A DNA stretch of 64,000 nucleotides from Benzoatithermus flavus (GTDB lineage: Bacteria > Pseudomonadota > Alphaproteobacteria > Geminicoccales > Geminicoccaceae): positions 41,131 through 105,130 of the forward strand of contig NZ_JBBLZC010000017.1 of assembly GCF_037908215.1 (NCBI RefSeq), read 5' to 3'. The position numbers and the translations under genes are program-made. A model generated the notes under the pieces. The model had not been told where the DNA came from. It ran no database searches and saw only the letters and a program-made list of their open reading frames with translations. Each line of letters begins with the position of its first letter. Position 1 is the stretch's first letter. Positions 30,580-38,836 of this stretch are shown one piece after another.

Positions 30580-30595
30580 CTGTACTTGCGTACAG
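30580..30595. promoter_or_regulatory. Lux-box-like perfect palindrome CTGTAC-TTGC-GTACAG
   Basis: A 16-base perfect dyad about 110 bases before the start of the secreted-protein gene at 30706. CTGTA and CGTACAG match the half-sites of LuxR-type boxes. No luxR or luxI homologue is in this window, so the regulator is unknown. A TAAATT sequence at 30624-30629 could be a -10 element downstream. Confidence 0.4.
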
Positions 30596-30705
30596 CCAAT
30601 TCGCTCTGCCCCAAACACATTCGTAAATTTTCCGTAAAAGGAAGAAGTCCAAGGCGAACACTCCAGCCGTCATTTGACGGAGTGGAGACAATACGGGAAA
30701 CGCTC

Positions 30706-31050
30706 ATGCGTATCTTCAAGATCGTTGCCGTCTCTCTTGTCGTCGGTCTCGGCTTCGTCGGCATGGCCGATGCCGGCCAGAAGCACAGCGCCAGCTCCAA
30801 TGCCAAGGCGAGCGCCAGCGGCGGCAGGCTCTCCGGGGCGGTGACGAGCACCACGGCCCAGACCGGCAGCCACAGGTCGGCTTCGGGCGCGCTCTCGACC
30901 TCCTTCAACGAGCGCTCGCTCTCCCTCGGCATCGGCCAGGCCGAGGCGCTGGGGCAGAACACCAGGACCTCGACCAGCACGACGAGCAAGGTGTCGGGCG
31001 GCTGGTCGAGCTCGACCAGCAGCTCGTCGGCCTCTTCCTCGAGCAACTGA
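30706..31050 (+). CDS. Secreted Ser-rich low-complexity protein, unknown function
   Basis: A 114-residue protein with a clear signal peptide (MRIFKIVAVSLVVGLGFVGM, cleavage near ADA-GQK). The mature part is low-complexity: SASSNAKASASGG, SRS-type stretches and a poly-Ser tail (GGWSSSTSSSSASSSSN). One Leu-rich segment (RSLSLGIGQAEALGQN) is less biased. No known domain recognised. A GC-rich hairpin that may terminate transcription follows at 31060-31089. The next gene also encodes an exported Ala/Ser/Thr-rich protein, so the two may act together. Confidence 0.75.
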   Translation: MRIFKIVAVSLVVGLGFVGMADAGQKHSASSNAKASASGGRLSGAVTSTTAQTGSHRSASGALSTSFNERSLSLGIGQAEALGQNTRTSTSTTSKVSGGWSSSTSSSSASSSSN

Positions 31051-31059
31051 GACGATCTC

Positions 31060-31089
31060 GGGCCCGACCCTCGACCGAAGGCCGGGCCC
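31060..31089 (+). terminator. Possible terminator hairpin after the 30706 gene
   Basis: GGGCCCG (31060-31066) and CGGGCCC (31083-31089) form a strong stem ten bases after the stop codon. It is followed by GCTTTCCTT, a weak T-tract. Confidence 0.5.
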
Positions 31090-31094
31090 GCTTT

Positions 31095-31124
31095 CCTTCC
31101 TCCGCTCGCAAGGGCGGAGGAAGG
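31095..31124. repeat. Perfect 11-bp inverted repeat
   Basis: CCTTCCTCCGC (31095-31105) and GCGGAGGAAGG (31114-31124) with an eight-base loop, in the gap between the two secreted-protein genes. It immediately follows the likely terminator. It could be a second terminator stem, an mRNA-protecting structure or a protein-binding site. Confidence 0.6.
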
Positions 31125-31270
31125 GCTCGCCTCCGGCTCGTCGGAGTTGTGGTGGCGCGCTACCCGTGACCACCACCCTGAGGCCGATTTCGCCGAACGC
31201 CGGGGCCACGGCGGCCCTCGAGCCACCATCAGCGGCCTCGCGGCCGCGACCCGCACGACGAGTCCCACCG

Positions 31271-32551
31271 ATGAAGAGTCCTGCTCGCGTCGCTCTGGCG
31301 CTCTGCCTCGCCACAGCGTTACCCCTGACATCGACCCTGGCCCGCGACGGTCAGCAAGGCTATTCCCGCCGTGGTGAGAGCGGGGCAGCCGAGACGCCCG
31401 GCACGAGTTCCGGCGTCGTTCGGGGCAACGGGTGGAAGACGAGAGCCGAGACATCCGTCGAGACCAGCGCCACCCATGGCACCGCCGGCGGCAGCGCCGA
31501 TGCTCTTGCCGATGCGCAGCCCGGCATGTCCCGGGCAACGGCCTGGAGTCGGTCCAGCGCCCAGGTCAAGGTCTCGGCGAAGAAATCCTCCGATACGAGC
31601 GCCAAGGCTGCCGGTGGGGGCAGCCCCGGGCAGACAATGTCTGTGGATGGCGGCATTCCGACGCTTGCGGCCGCTACCGCCCCGCAGGCGTCGCCCGGCT
31701 CCGAGCCGGAACGCGGGGCGGAGAGCAGGACTGCGGCCGTGGCCGAGAGCTCGTCCGAAGGAGGCCGCTCGTGGGCGGGATTGCGGGCGAGCGCCATCGC
31801 GACGACGTTCGCCGTCACCACCGGACCTCGTGCCGATGCCGGCGCCATGGCCGACGCCAGGGCGTTCGGCCCTTACACCAGCACGAGCGCCAGCACTCGG
31901 ACGATGGCCCGTGCCACCTCGCTCATGCGCGCCGCCGTCGCGGTGGCGGGCGCGGTAGCCGGAGCGTTCGCCAGCGAAGAGGCGCAGCAGCAAGGTATGC
32001 CCAAAGGCCTGCCCAAGGGGCTGATCGACCAGGCGATCGCCCGTGCCGACGCTCAGGCGATGGCGACCGGGCAGCGCACCTTCACCGCCACGGCGCCACG
32101 AGCCCTGACCACCGTGCGCGAGGATGCCGTGATCGCGGAGGCCTACTCGACCTCGGTGGCGATCTCCTACGGCGATCCGGACGTAGGGGTGACCAACGAC
32201 AAAGGCAGGAAGGGTGAGCCGGCAAAGAATCCCGACCCGGCGCAGAATCCTGCCACGGCAAAGAACCCCGACCAGCCTCGTACCGAGCCGACTCCGATCG
32301 GGCAGAAGGTCGGCGAGGAGCAGCCCTCCATCACGGCACCCGCCTCGACTGGACCGGAGACGGTTCGGAACGATGAGCAGGTCGCCACTGCTCCCGCCGC
32401 GAAGGCACCCCGGCGCGCCGGGCACGATGCGCCGCGCCCCGGCCCCAAGTGGACGAGCGCAGGCGCAAAGGAAGATCTGCCCCTGCCGTGGGCCAGCGAG
32501 CCCTGCTGCAAGCGTCTGGTCCAGATCCCGAGCCGCTACGCTCTCTACTGA
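31271..32551 (+). CDS. Exported Ala/Ser/Thr-rich protein, unknown function
   Basis: A 426-residue protein starting MKSPARVALALCLATALPLT, a signal peptide with cleavage likely after TLA-RDG. No known domain found. The mature protein is low-complexity in Ala, Ser, Thr and Gly. It has a hydrophobic Ala/Val segment near residues 217-232 (MRAAVAVAGAVAGAFASEEA), a more ordered central part (DQAIARADAQAMATGQRTFT), a Pro/Asn/Lys stretch with repeats (NPDPAQNPATAKNPDQP) and a C-terminal CCKR. Possibly an envelope or surface protein (inference). Same strand as the secreted gene at 30706, 220 bases downstream of it. Confidence 0.7.
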   Translation: MKSPARVALALCLATALPLTSTLARDGQQGYSRRGESGAAETPGTSSGVVRGNGWKTRAETSVETSATHGTAGGSADALADAQPGMSRATAWSRSSAQVKVSAKKSSDTSAKAAGGGSPGQTMSVDGGIPTLAAATAPQASPGSEPERGAESRTAAVAESSSEGGRSWAGLRASAIATTFAVTTGPRADAGAMADARAFGPYTSTSASTRTMARATSLMRAAVAVAGAVAGAFASEEAQQQGMPKGLPKGLIDQAIARADAQAMATGQRTFTATAPRALTTVREDAVIAEAYSTSVAISYGDPDVGVTNDKGRKGEPAKNPDPAQNPATAKNPDQPRTEPTPIGQKVGEEQPSITAPASTGPETVRNDEQVATAPAAKAPRRAGHDAPRPGPKWTSAGAKEDLPLPWASEPCCKRLVQIPSRYALY

Positions 32552-32582
32552 GGGGCGCGAAGCTCCTCCGGTCGAAGGCTGC

Positions 32583-33917
32583 TCAAGCGAACCGCTGCGC
32601 CGCTGCCCCGTGCAGACGGCGCAGCTCCGTTACGTCCAGGTCGAGCGGCATGCCGTCCTCCACCCGCCATTCCCCTGCCACCATCACCCGGTCGGCGCGA
32701 TGGGCACCGCATAGGACCAGGGCCGCGAGCGGGTCGTGGCCGCCCGAGAAGCGGAGCTCGTCGAGGGTGAAGAGGGCGAGGTCGGCCTCTTTGCCGGGGG
32801 CGAGCGTACCGATGTCGTCGCGGCCGAGGCAGCGGGCCGAGCCGGCGGTGGCCCAGCGCAGTGCGTCCAGGTGGGTGACGGCGGCAGCGCTGCCATAGTG
32901 CAGGCGGTTGACCATGAGCGCGTGGCGTACACCCTCCATGAGGTTGGAGGAGTCGTTGGAGGCCGAGCCGTCGACACCCAGGCCCAGGGGCGCGCCCGCT
33001 GCCTCGAGCTCGCGGGTGCGGCAGAAGCCCGAGGCCAGGACGGCGTTCGAGGTCGGACAGTGGCATACACCGACACCGTGGCGGCCGAGGGTCCGGCATT
33101 CCTCGGGCGTGAAATGGATGCCGTGGGCGAGCCAGGTGCTCGGCCCGAGCCAGCCGACCTCCTCCAGGAGCTGAATCGGGCGGCAGCCATAGGTTCGCAC
33201 GCAGTAGGCGTCCTCGTCGCGGGTCTCGGCGAGATGGGTGTGGAGGCGGCAGCGGAAGCGCTCGGCGAGGCCGGCCGATTCACGCATCAGGCGCTTGGTC
33301 ACGGAGAAAGGCGAGCAGGGGGCGAGGGCAATCTGGATCAGAGCACCTTCGGCCGGGTCGTGATAGCGGGCGAGCACGCGCTCGCAGTCGGCAAGGATCG
33401 TGTCCTCGTCCTGGACCACGCTGTCGGGCGGCAGACCGCCGTCCTTTCGCGACAGGTTCATCGAGCCCCGGCTCACTGTCATGCGGATGCCGAGCTTTCT
33501 CGCCTCCTCGACCTCGATGTCGATCGCCTGCTCGAGCCCGCGCGGGAAAAGATAATGGTGGTCGGCGGCGGTGGTGACGCCCGAGAGCAGGAGTTCGGTG
33601 AGCGCCACCCGGACCGCGAGGCGGAAGCTGTCGGGGTCGAGCCGGCTCCAGATCGGGTAGAGGGCCTCGAGCCAAGGGAACAGCTCCTTGTCGATGGCAG
33701 CGGGATGAGCCCTGGTCAGGGTCTGGTAGAAGTGATGGTGGGTGTTGACGAGGCCGGGCAGGACGACGTGACGCGAGGCGTCGAACACCGCGTCGACCTT
33801 CCCCTCGGGCTCGCGGCCACGGCCGACGAGCTCCACGATCCGCGAGCCCTCGATCACGAGGCCCCGCGCCGCACCCTCGGCCAGGATGGCGAGGGGATCC
33901 CTGATCCATAAGCGCAT
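32583..33917 (-). CDS. 8-oxoguanine deaminase (amidohydrolase superfamily)
   Basis: A 444-residue Zn-dependent deaminase predicted to convert 8-oxoguanine to uric acid in the cytosol, a nucleobase clean-up role. Metal-binding and catalytic motifs: NTHHHFYQTLTRAHPAAI, HTHLAETRDEDAY, WLAHGIHFTPEE and VDGSASNDSSNLMEGVRHAL. SRGSMNLSRKDGGLPPDSV and APCSPFSVTKRLM separate this subfamily from guanine or cytosine deaminases. ATG 33917 (MRLWIRDPLAIL) fits the family; a GTG three codons upstream is possible. It converges on the secreted-protein gene with 31 bases between. No purine-transport gene is adjacent. Confidence 0.92.
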   Translation of the reverse strand: MRLWIRDPLAILAEGAARGLVIEGSRIVELVGRGREPEGKVDAVFDASRHVVLPGLVNTHHHFYQTLTRAHPAAIDKELFPWLEALYPIWSRLDPDSFRLAVRVALTELLLSGVTTAADHHYLFPRGLEQAIDIEVEEARKLGIRMTVSRGSMNLSRKDGGLPPDSVVQDEDTILADCERVLARYHDPAEGALIQIALAPCSPFSVTKRLMRESAGLAERFRCRLHTHLAETRDEDAYCVRTYGCRPIQLLEEVGWLGPSTWLAHGIHFTPEECRTLGRHGVGVCHCPTSNAVLASGFCRTRELEAAGAPLGLGVDGSASNDSSNLMEGVRHALMVNRLHYGSAAAVTHLDALRWATAGSARCLGRDDIGTLAPGKEADLALFTLDELRFSGGHDPLAALVLCGAHRADRVMVAGEWRVEDGMPLDLDVTELRRLHGAAAQRFA

Positions 33918-34097
33918 GACAGACACCGCTCCGCTTCACCGCCCTCGCTGGCACGGGCGGGTGCCGGCGTTGATCGCCCCGCGTGCCGCCGCCCGCAAGC
34001 CTCCGGAGCCGCGAAGGTTCTTCGCCGCCGGGCCACCCGGAACGCGCCTCGTCCGGGCAGGGAGCGGTCCACGGGGGTGTTCCCGAGGCTCCGTGCG

Positions 34098-34835
34098 CTA
34101 CAGGACGAAATCGGCCAGCGTGAGCGCCGTCGCTCCCTCGAGCGTCAGCCGATGCTCGCCCTCGCGCCAGTCGAGCGACCGCACCGCCGCGACGAAGTCG
34201 ATCGTCATCGTCCGACCCGCTACATCCACGCCATCGTCCCGGCCGTCGATGCGTCGGTCGTGGTTGCTGTCGAGCATCGTGAAGGTCTCGTCGCTGCCCG
34301 TCGAGATATAGCCGCCGCCCGGATTGGGCTTCCAGAGCTGGATGTAGAGCCGGTCCTTCCCGGCCTCGAACCCGGCGAAGGTGGTCGCGTAGTTCCAGGC
34401 CAGGAACCTGTCCCCGGCATATTCGCCGTCGGTCAGGATCTCCAGCTCGTCGTGCCCGGCCCCGCCGCTGCAGACGCCGCCCTCGACCGCGAGGACGTCG
34501 TCGCCTGCACCGCCCAGGATCGTGTCGCCCCGCCCGCCATAGATCCGGTCGTCGCCGGTCCCGCCCCGCAACAGGTCGGCACCGTCGTCCGCATAATCGA
34601 AGATCGTATCGTCGCCGGCACCCCCGAACAGGCGATCGTCGCCGGGCCCGCCGGCCAGGGTACCGGCGCCGATGCCGCCAAAGGCGATATCGTCGCCGGC
34701 ACCGGCGAAGAGCATGTCGTCGCCCCTGCCGCCGAGCAGAACGTCGTCCCCGGCCAGAGCCAATATCCGTTCGCCGCGGACACCGCCGAGAAAGATGTCG
34801 TCGCCGTCCGTCAGCCTGACGGCTGGTCTCGCCAT
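34098..34835 (-). CDS. RTX calcium-binding repeat protein
   Basis: A 245-residue acidic protein with several GGxGxDxLx nonapeptides between residues 9 and 125 (GDDVLLGGRGDDMLFAGAGD, GGPGDDRLFGGAGDDTIF, GGTGDDRIYGGRGDT), the calcium-binding beta-roll of the hemolysin-type family. Residues 130-245 are a beta-rich C-terminal module (DRLYIQLWKPNPGGGYIST, EGATALTLADFVL). A typical RTX protein would leave by type I secretion using C-terminal information; no type I secretion genes are nearby. Start ATG with TTGGAGG upstream. Confidence 0.85.
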   Translation of the reverse strand: MARPAVRLTDGDDIFLGGVRGERILALAGDDVLLGGRGDDMLFAGAGDDIAFGGIGAGTLAGGPGDDRLFGGAGDDTIFDYADDGADLLRGGTGDDRIYGGRGDTILGGAGDDVLAVEGGVCSGGAGHDELEILTDGEYAGDRFLAWNYATTFAGFEAGKDRLYIQLWKPNPGGGYISTGSDETFTMLDSNHDRRIDGRDDGVDVAGRTMTIDFVAAVRSLDWREGEHRLTLEGATALTLADFVL

Positions 34836-35064
34836 TTCCTGCCTCCAACGAACGGCAGACCCTTGGATCCAGGCCGGGGATCGGCGCCAGGCAGCGGATC
34901 GCTCTCGATGCCGGGACCGGGGATGTTTCGGCCGAGCCGGCGCGCTTCCCGTTCACCGGCTTCTCGAAGCACGGCGAAGCTCTGCGGACCTCGGTTCGAC
35001 GGCTCTGGCCCCGCTGCTCGCCGGTGGGCACGAGCAGCGGGGCCGATCACCCGACGATGCCGAA

Positions 35065-35526
35065 CTAGTTCCAGGTATGCAGCCAGATGGCGAGCCCACC
35101 GTCCCCGTGCCGGGCGAAGACGATCGTGGCGATGCCGCCGAACGTCGCTGGCCTGCCCTGCGCGTCGCGCCCCCTGGCCGACCATCTCGCCGCGGTCACG
35201 ATGGTCCGGACATCGCTGCGGAAGGTGACGAGGTCGAGCGTGTGGCCGTGCAGGCCGGCGTCGAACGCCGCTCGCCAGAACCTGCGGATGGCTGTCCGTC
35301 CGCGAACGATGTCGTGCGTCGGCGGGAGCAGCACGGCGCGCTCGGCGTACAGGGCCGCTACCGAGGCCGCATTGCCGAATGCCGCATTGAAGGCCCGATA
35401 GGCCTGCTCGATCCGCTGCCTGTCCGAGGCGAGGTGATGGTCATCGAACATCTCGGCCGCCAGAGCGGGCGAGGCCGTCAGCAGCCCGGTCCCCGACAGA
35501 GCGAGCGCCATACGCCGTGAGAGCAT
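35065..35526 (-). CDS. Exported NTF2-like (SnoaL/DUF4440-type) protein
   Basis: A 153-residue protein with a signal-like N-terminus MLSRRMALALSGTGLLTASP (twin Arg, cleavage near ALA-AEM). The rest has the cone-shaped NTF2 pattern: RIEQAYRAFNAAFGNAASVA, ALYAERAVLLPPTHDIVRGR, IRRFWRAAFDAG, then DVRTIVTAARWSARGRDAQG and a final IWLHTWN. Start ATG with AGGAGGA seven bases upstream, an excellent ribosome binding site. Ligand or enzyme activity cannot be told. No operon partner. Confidence 0.8.
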   Translation of the reverse strand: MLSRRMALALSGTGLLTASPALAAEMFDDHHLASDRQRIEQAYRAFNAAFGNAASVAALYAERAVLLPPTHDIVRGRTAIRRFWRAAFDAGLHGHTLDLVTFRSDVRTIVTAARWSARGRDAQGRPATFGGIATIVFARHGDGGLAIWLHTWN

Positions 35527-35887
35527 GCTCGATTCCTCCTGATCCGTTTCTGGTTGCCGGATAGAGTGATGCTTCGAAGGATCCACGTTGAATCGGGCCA
35601 ATGCCGACCGCGACCCGCTGCGCCGACCCGCCAGCCAGGTGCATGCGTGACCTTGCAGGAGAGCAGATGCACGGGTGAGCCTCCCTGCTCTGGCAACGTG
35701 ATCTGCATCTTCGAAGAACATTATGTTCAAAATAATTATGACGAGAGACGTGCGGGAGGTCCAGTATGTCATGATTTTGGATGATGGCCGGCTTCGAAGT
35801 TATATTCGTTCGCTTTCGGAACGGAAAACGTCGAGGAATTGTAGCAGCCTCCTACGGAAGATCGCATCGAGCTGCCGCGGGTAAGCG
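35527..35887. other. Intergenic region with an AT-rich dyad
   Basis: 361 bases between two minus-strand genes; no protein gene seen. Bases 35700-35830 are AT-rich for this genome and include GAACAT-T-ATGTTC (35716-35728), a perfect six-base dyad that resembles a repressor site. It lies about 190 bases before the NTF2-like gene. No terminator with a clear T-tract for the minus-strand gene on its right was seen. Confidence 0.45.
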
Positions 35888-37609
35888 CTAGAGTTGCGCC
35901 CGCAGCCGGACGAGGCTCGCCCGAAGCTGCCGCCGGTAGCACCGGGCCAGGCATCGCATCCGCTCTCCTTCGGCCGTCTCGCCGAGCGCGGTGGCGTCGA
36001 AGCTCGCCTGCCCCAGCCGGGCGGCGAGGTAGGCGAGCTCGTAGAACGGCAGGCGGGCGGCCAGGCCGGGATCGCCGGTGCGATCCGCCACGGCTCGGGC
36101 GAGATCGGCGAGGGCGGCAGGGGCGAGGGCGAATTCGGCGCCGAAGCCGGCCAGGTCCCAGGCGATGTCGGTGGGGCCGGGATACAGGTGGTCGGCGTGG
36201 TGATCGGTGTTGTCGACCTTGCAGTAGCCGTGCCCGGTCGCGAGCCATTCGTGCGGCCGGACACGGCCGTCGATCGCCACCGCCGGCACCTCGCCGAAGC
36301 CGCGGAGATGGCGGTCGAGGCCGGCGAGGCCGGCGGGCTCGCCGAGGCCTTCGGCGAGGTTGGTGCGGATCATCTCGAGCAGGGCTTCCGGTCGGGCGGG
36401 CTCGCCGGTCGGGAAGCGGCGCGCGCGATGGACGAAGTAGCGGGCAGCCCAGCGCAGGAACGCGCCGTCGGCCCCGCCTGCCGCGAGCGGCCGACCGTCG
36501 ATCCAGCGCTGGGCCAGGAATCCCTGCCGGTAGCCCAGGATCTCTGGTCCGAAGCCGGCTTCGGCCAGCGCCTGCCCGCGCGCGTGCGCCGCCCGGCCGT
36601 ACCGCCCGAGGCCGGCGAACTTGTGCAGCACGGGGCGGCCGTACGTGCCCTCGGCCAGGAACTTGCGGCGCTCGAACATCGGCGCGGTGGCGGGCCAGGC
36701 CGCTTCGGTCGCGTAGACCAGACTGCGCCAGGCACCGCCCGAGAGCTCGCGGCTGCCGGCCGGGAAGGGAGCGCGGGGGAGGATCGCCGCCTCGAACGGC
36801 ACGTGCTCCTTCCGATGGCGCTGCCAGCGCGCCCTCGCTTCGTCGGAGATCAAGGTCGCCGGATCCGGGTCCCGGCTCGGGAACAGGACGATCCGCTCGT
36901 CCGGAATGCCGAGGCCGGAGAGCCAGGCGGCCGTGCCGCACAAGGAGGAGCCGCTGAGGCCGGGCCCCTCGTCGACGACGAGGAAGAAGCCGTCCTTGCG
37001 TGCCGGCAGCCATGCCGCGAGCCGGACGGTCGCGGCCGGCCGGCGGTCGAACGGATGGCCGCGCGGCCGCAGCGTCAGGCTCTCGACCGTCCAGCCTTCG
37101 GCCGCCAGCGTCGCCGCGACGACCGCGGCGAGGCTCGTGCCGATGCCGCGCAGTCCGATGCAGACGGCGCGGGCGGGTCCCGTCCGGCGGGCGAGCCGCT
37201 CGGCTGCCGCGAGATACATCTCCGGGTAGAGCGCATAGTAGGCGTAGCCTTCGGGCGTCTTGAGGCGGACGGGCGAGGGCAGGGGCAGCGCGGCCGCCTG
37301 CTCGAGCGCCGTGACAAGGGCTCGCGGCCATTCGGCCAAAGGCTCGCCGCGCCAGGAGGCGTGCAGCATCCGGCCGGCGCAGGAGCTCGCCCGTCGCAGC
37401 GCGTCGGCCAGGGGCGAGCGGTCGTCCCGCTCGGGGAACAATGCGTCGGCGATCGCCGCCTCCAGGACGCCGAGGTCGATCAGGAGTGCCACGAGATCGT
37501 CGCGCGCGGGCCCGCTCCGCCCCTGCAGCAGGGTGCCGGCCCGGGCCAGCAGGCCCGTCAGGAGCGGGCCCGGATCGGCCTCCTCGTCGTGGTCCCTGAA
37601 GACGATCAT
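35888..37609 (-). CDS. Phosphoribosyltransferase-like / kinase-like fusion protein, function unknown
   Basis: A 573-residue protein I do not recognise as a characterised family. Residues 120-250 look like a type I PRTase core: GYAYYALYPEMYLAAAERL, IGLRGIGTSLAA, and VVDEGPGLSGSS (211-222), which fits the PRPP loop (acidic pair, then GxSGSS). Residues about 340-570 resemble an aminoglycoside-phosphotransferase-type kinase: LHKFAGLGRYGRA, GYRQGFLAQRWIDGRPLA, HEWLATGHGYCKVDNTD and PTDIAWDLAGFGAEFAL (WDLA like the APH metal motif). The start is uncertain: ATG 37609 (MIVFRDHDEEAD) is preferred, ATG 37669 possible. It stands alone, divergent from the TTT transporter. Both module assignments are motif-based inference. 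Confidence 0.6.
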   Translation of the reverse strand: MIVFRDHDEEADPGPLLTGLLARAGTLLQGRSGPARDDLVALLIDLGVLEAAIADALFPERDDRSPLADALRRASSCAGRMLHASWRGEPLAEWPRALVTALEQAAALPLPSPVRLKTPEGYAYYALYPEMYLAAAERLARRTGPARAVCIGLRGIGTSLAAVVAATLAAEGWTVESLTLRPRGHPFDRRPAATVRLAAWLPARKDGFFLVVDEGPGLSGSSLCGTAAWLSGLGIPDERIVLFPSRDPDPATLISDEARARWQRHRKEHVPFEAAILPRAPFPAGSRELSGGAWRSLVYATEAAWPATAPMFERRKFLAEGTYGRPVLHKFAGLGRYGRAAHARGQALAEAGFGPEILGYRQGFLAQRWIDGRPLAAGGADGAFLRWAARYFVHRARRFPTGEPARPEALLEMIRTNLAEGLGEPAGLAGLDRHLRGFGEVPAVAIDGRVRPHEWLATGHGYCKVDNTDHHADHLYPGPTDIAWDLAGFGAEFALAPAALADLARAVADRTGDPGLAARLPFYELAYLAARLGQASFDATALGETAEGERMRCLARCYRRQLRASLVRLRAQL

Positions 37610-37779
37610 GGCCGACCCCGAGAACAGCGCACGGCCACGGGTAACCGGCAGACGCGCGCCCGGTTCCATGCCCGTGCCACGTGGATTTTCCGCGCGGGGG
37701 CGATGGTCGGGATCGAATCGGGACGAAATGGCGACTATGCTCGGGCTCGTTCATGAAGTTTCGGCAACGGGAGGCTCGT

Positions 37780-38772
37780 ATGCATCCACGGTTCGATAGG
37801 GATGCCGCTCGTCTGTCGCGGCGGGTTCTGCTCGCCGGCATCGCGGCGTGCACGCTCGCCGGCTCCATCCCGGCACGGGCCGAGATCCAAGGCCTCGAGA
37901 TCATCGCCCCGGCGAGCCCCGGCGGCGGCTGGGACCAGACGGCGCGCGCCATGCAGGCCGTGCTGCAGGAGACGGGCCTCGCCTCGGGCGTGCAGGTGCA
38001 GAACATCTCGGGTGCGGGTGGCACGATCGGGCTCGCCCAGTTCGTCACCAGCAAGAAGCGGAAGGGCGACGCCATCCTGGTCGGCGGCCTCGTCATGGAA
38101 GGGGCGATCCTCACCAACAAGGCGCCGGTGACACTCGCCGACGTGACGCCTTTGGCCCGGCTCACCGGCGAGTACGAGCTGGTCGTGGTACCGGCCGATT
38201 CCCCCATCAAGTCGATGGCCGACCTCGTCCAGAAGCTCGCGGCCGATCCGGGTTCGGTCTCCTGGGGCGGCGGCTCGGCGGGCGGCACCGACCACATCCT
38301 GGCCGGGCTGATCGCCAAGGCGGCGGGCGTCGACCCCAACAAGGTCAACTACATCGCCCATTCGGGTGGCGGCGAGGCTCTGTCCTCGATCCTGGGCGGG
38401 CACGTGACGGCCGGCATCAGCGGCTACGAGGAGTTCGCGCCGCAGATCGCGGCCGGCAAGCTGCGCGGCATCGCGATCTCCTCCGAGGAGCGTCTGCCGG
38501 GCATCGACGTACCGACCCTGAAGGAGCAGGGCCTCGACGTCTCGCTCGTGAACTGGCGTGGCGTGTTCGCTCCGCCGCAGATCCGGGACAAGGACAAGAA
38601 GGCTCTGGCCGAGGCCATCGACAAGATGGTGCAGAGCCCGCCGTGGAAGGACGTGCTCCAGAAGCGCGGCTGGATGGACCTCTATCTGCCCGCCGACAAG
38701 TTCGCGGCCTTCCTCGAGGAGGACCGGGCGAAGGTCGAGGGTACGCTCAAGGACATCGGTCTCGTCAAGTGA
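37780..38772 (+). CDS. tctC: TTT-family tricarboxylate transporter binding protein TctC, copy 1
   Basis: A 330-residue periplasmic solute receptor. GGGAGG lies six bases before ATG 37780. The leader has a twin-Arg-containing signal (RLSRRVLLAGIAACTLAGSI, cleavage near ARA-EIQ). Receptor motifs: IIAPASPGGGWDQTARAMQA, VQNISGAGGTIGLAQF, ELVVVPADSPIKSMADL, WGGGSAGGTDHILAG and HVTAGISGYEEF. These bind carboxylate ligands in the family; the actual ligand is unknown. A second receptor, then TctB and TctA, follow in order. Confidence 0.92.
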   Translation: MHPRFDRDAARLSRRVLLAGIAACTLAGSIPARAEIQGLEIIAPASPGGGWDQTARAMQAVLQETGLASGVQVQNISGAGGTIGLAQFVTSKKRKGDAILVGGLVMEGAILTNKAPVTLADVTPLARLTGEYELVVVPADSPIKSMADLVQKLAADPGSVSWGGGSAGGTDHILAGLIAKAAGVDPNKVNYIAHSGGGEALSSILGGHVTAGISGYEEFAPQIAAGKLRGIAISSEERLPGIDVPTLKEQGLDVSLVNWRGVFAPPQIRDKDKKALAEAIDKMVQSPPWKDVLQKRGWMDLYLPADKFAAFLEEDRAKVEGTLKDIGLVK

Positions 38773-38836
38773 TCCACCGTGGCCGGGGTGCCCGCCGCCC
38801 CGGCCCCCCTCCCGCACCGATGAAGGAGGCTCCGCC

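Larger units (their letters stand above)
29909..30705. other. Intergenic region with structured repeats between the M16 protease and secreted-protein genes
   Basis: About 800 bases without a supported protein gene. It holds two copies of a stem-loop element (29914-30000 and 30288-30372, minus strand) and a lux-box-like palindrome (30580-30595). Between the copies a 143-codon minus-strand frame (29951-30379) is open, but its translation is Arg/Ser/Pro-rich and it spans both elements, so it is not called. The last 130 bases are AT-richer and probably carry the promoter of the gene at 30706. Confidence 0.6.

Noticed and set aside
33927..34097. Open frame continuing from the 8-oxoguanine deaminase into the RTX region
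   Set aside because: The translation upstream of the deaminase start is compositionally biased and reads through another gene; no motif supports a fusion.
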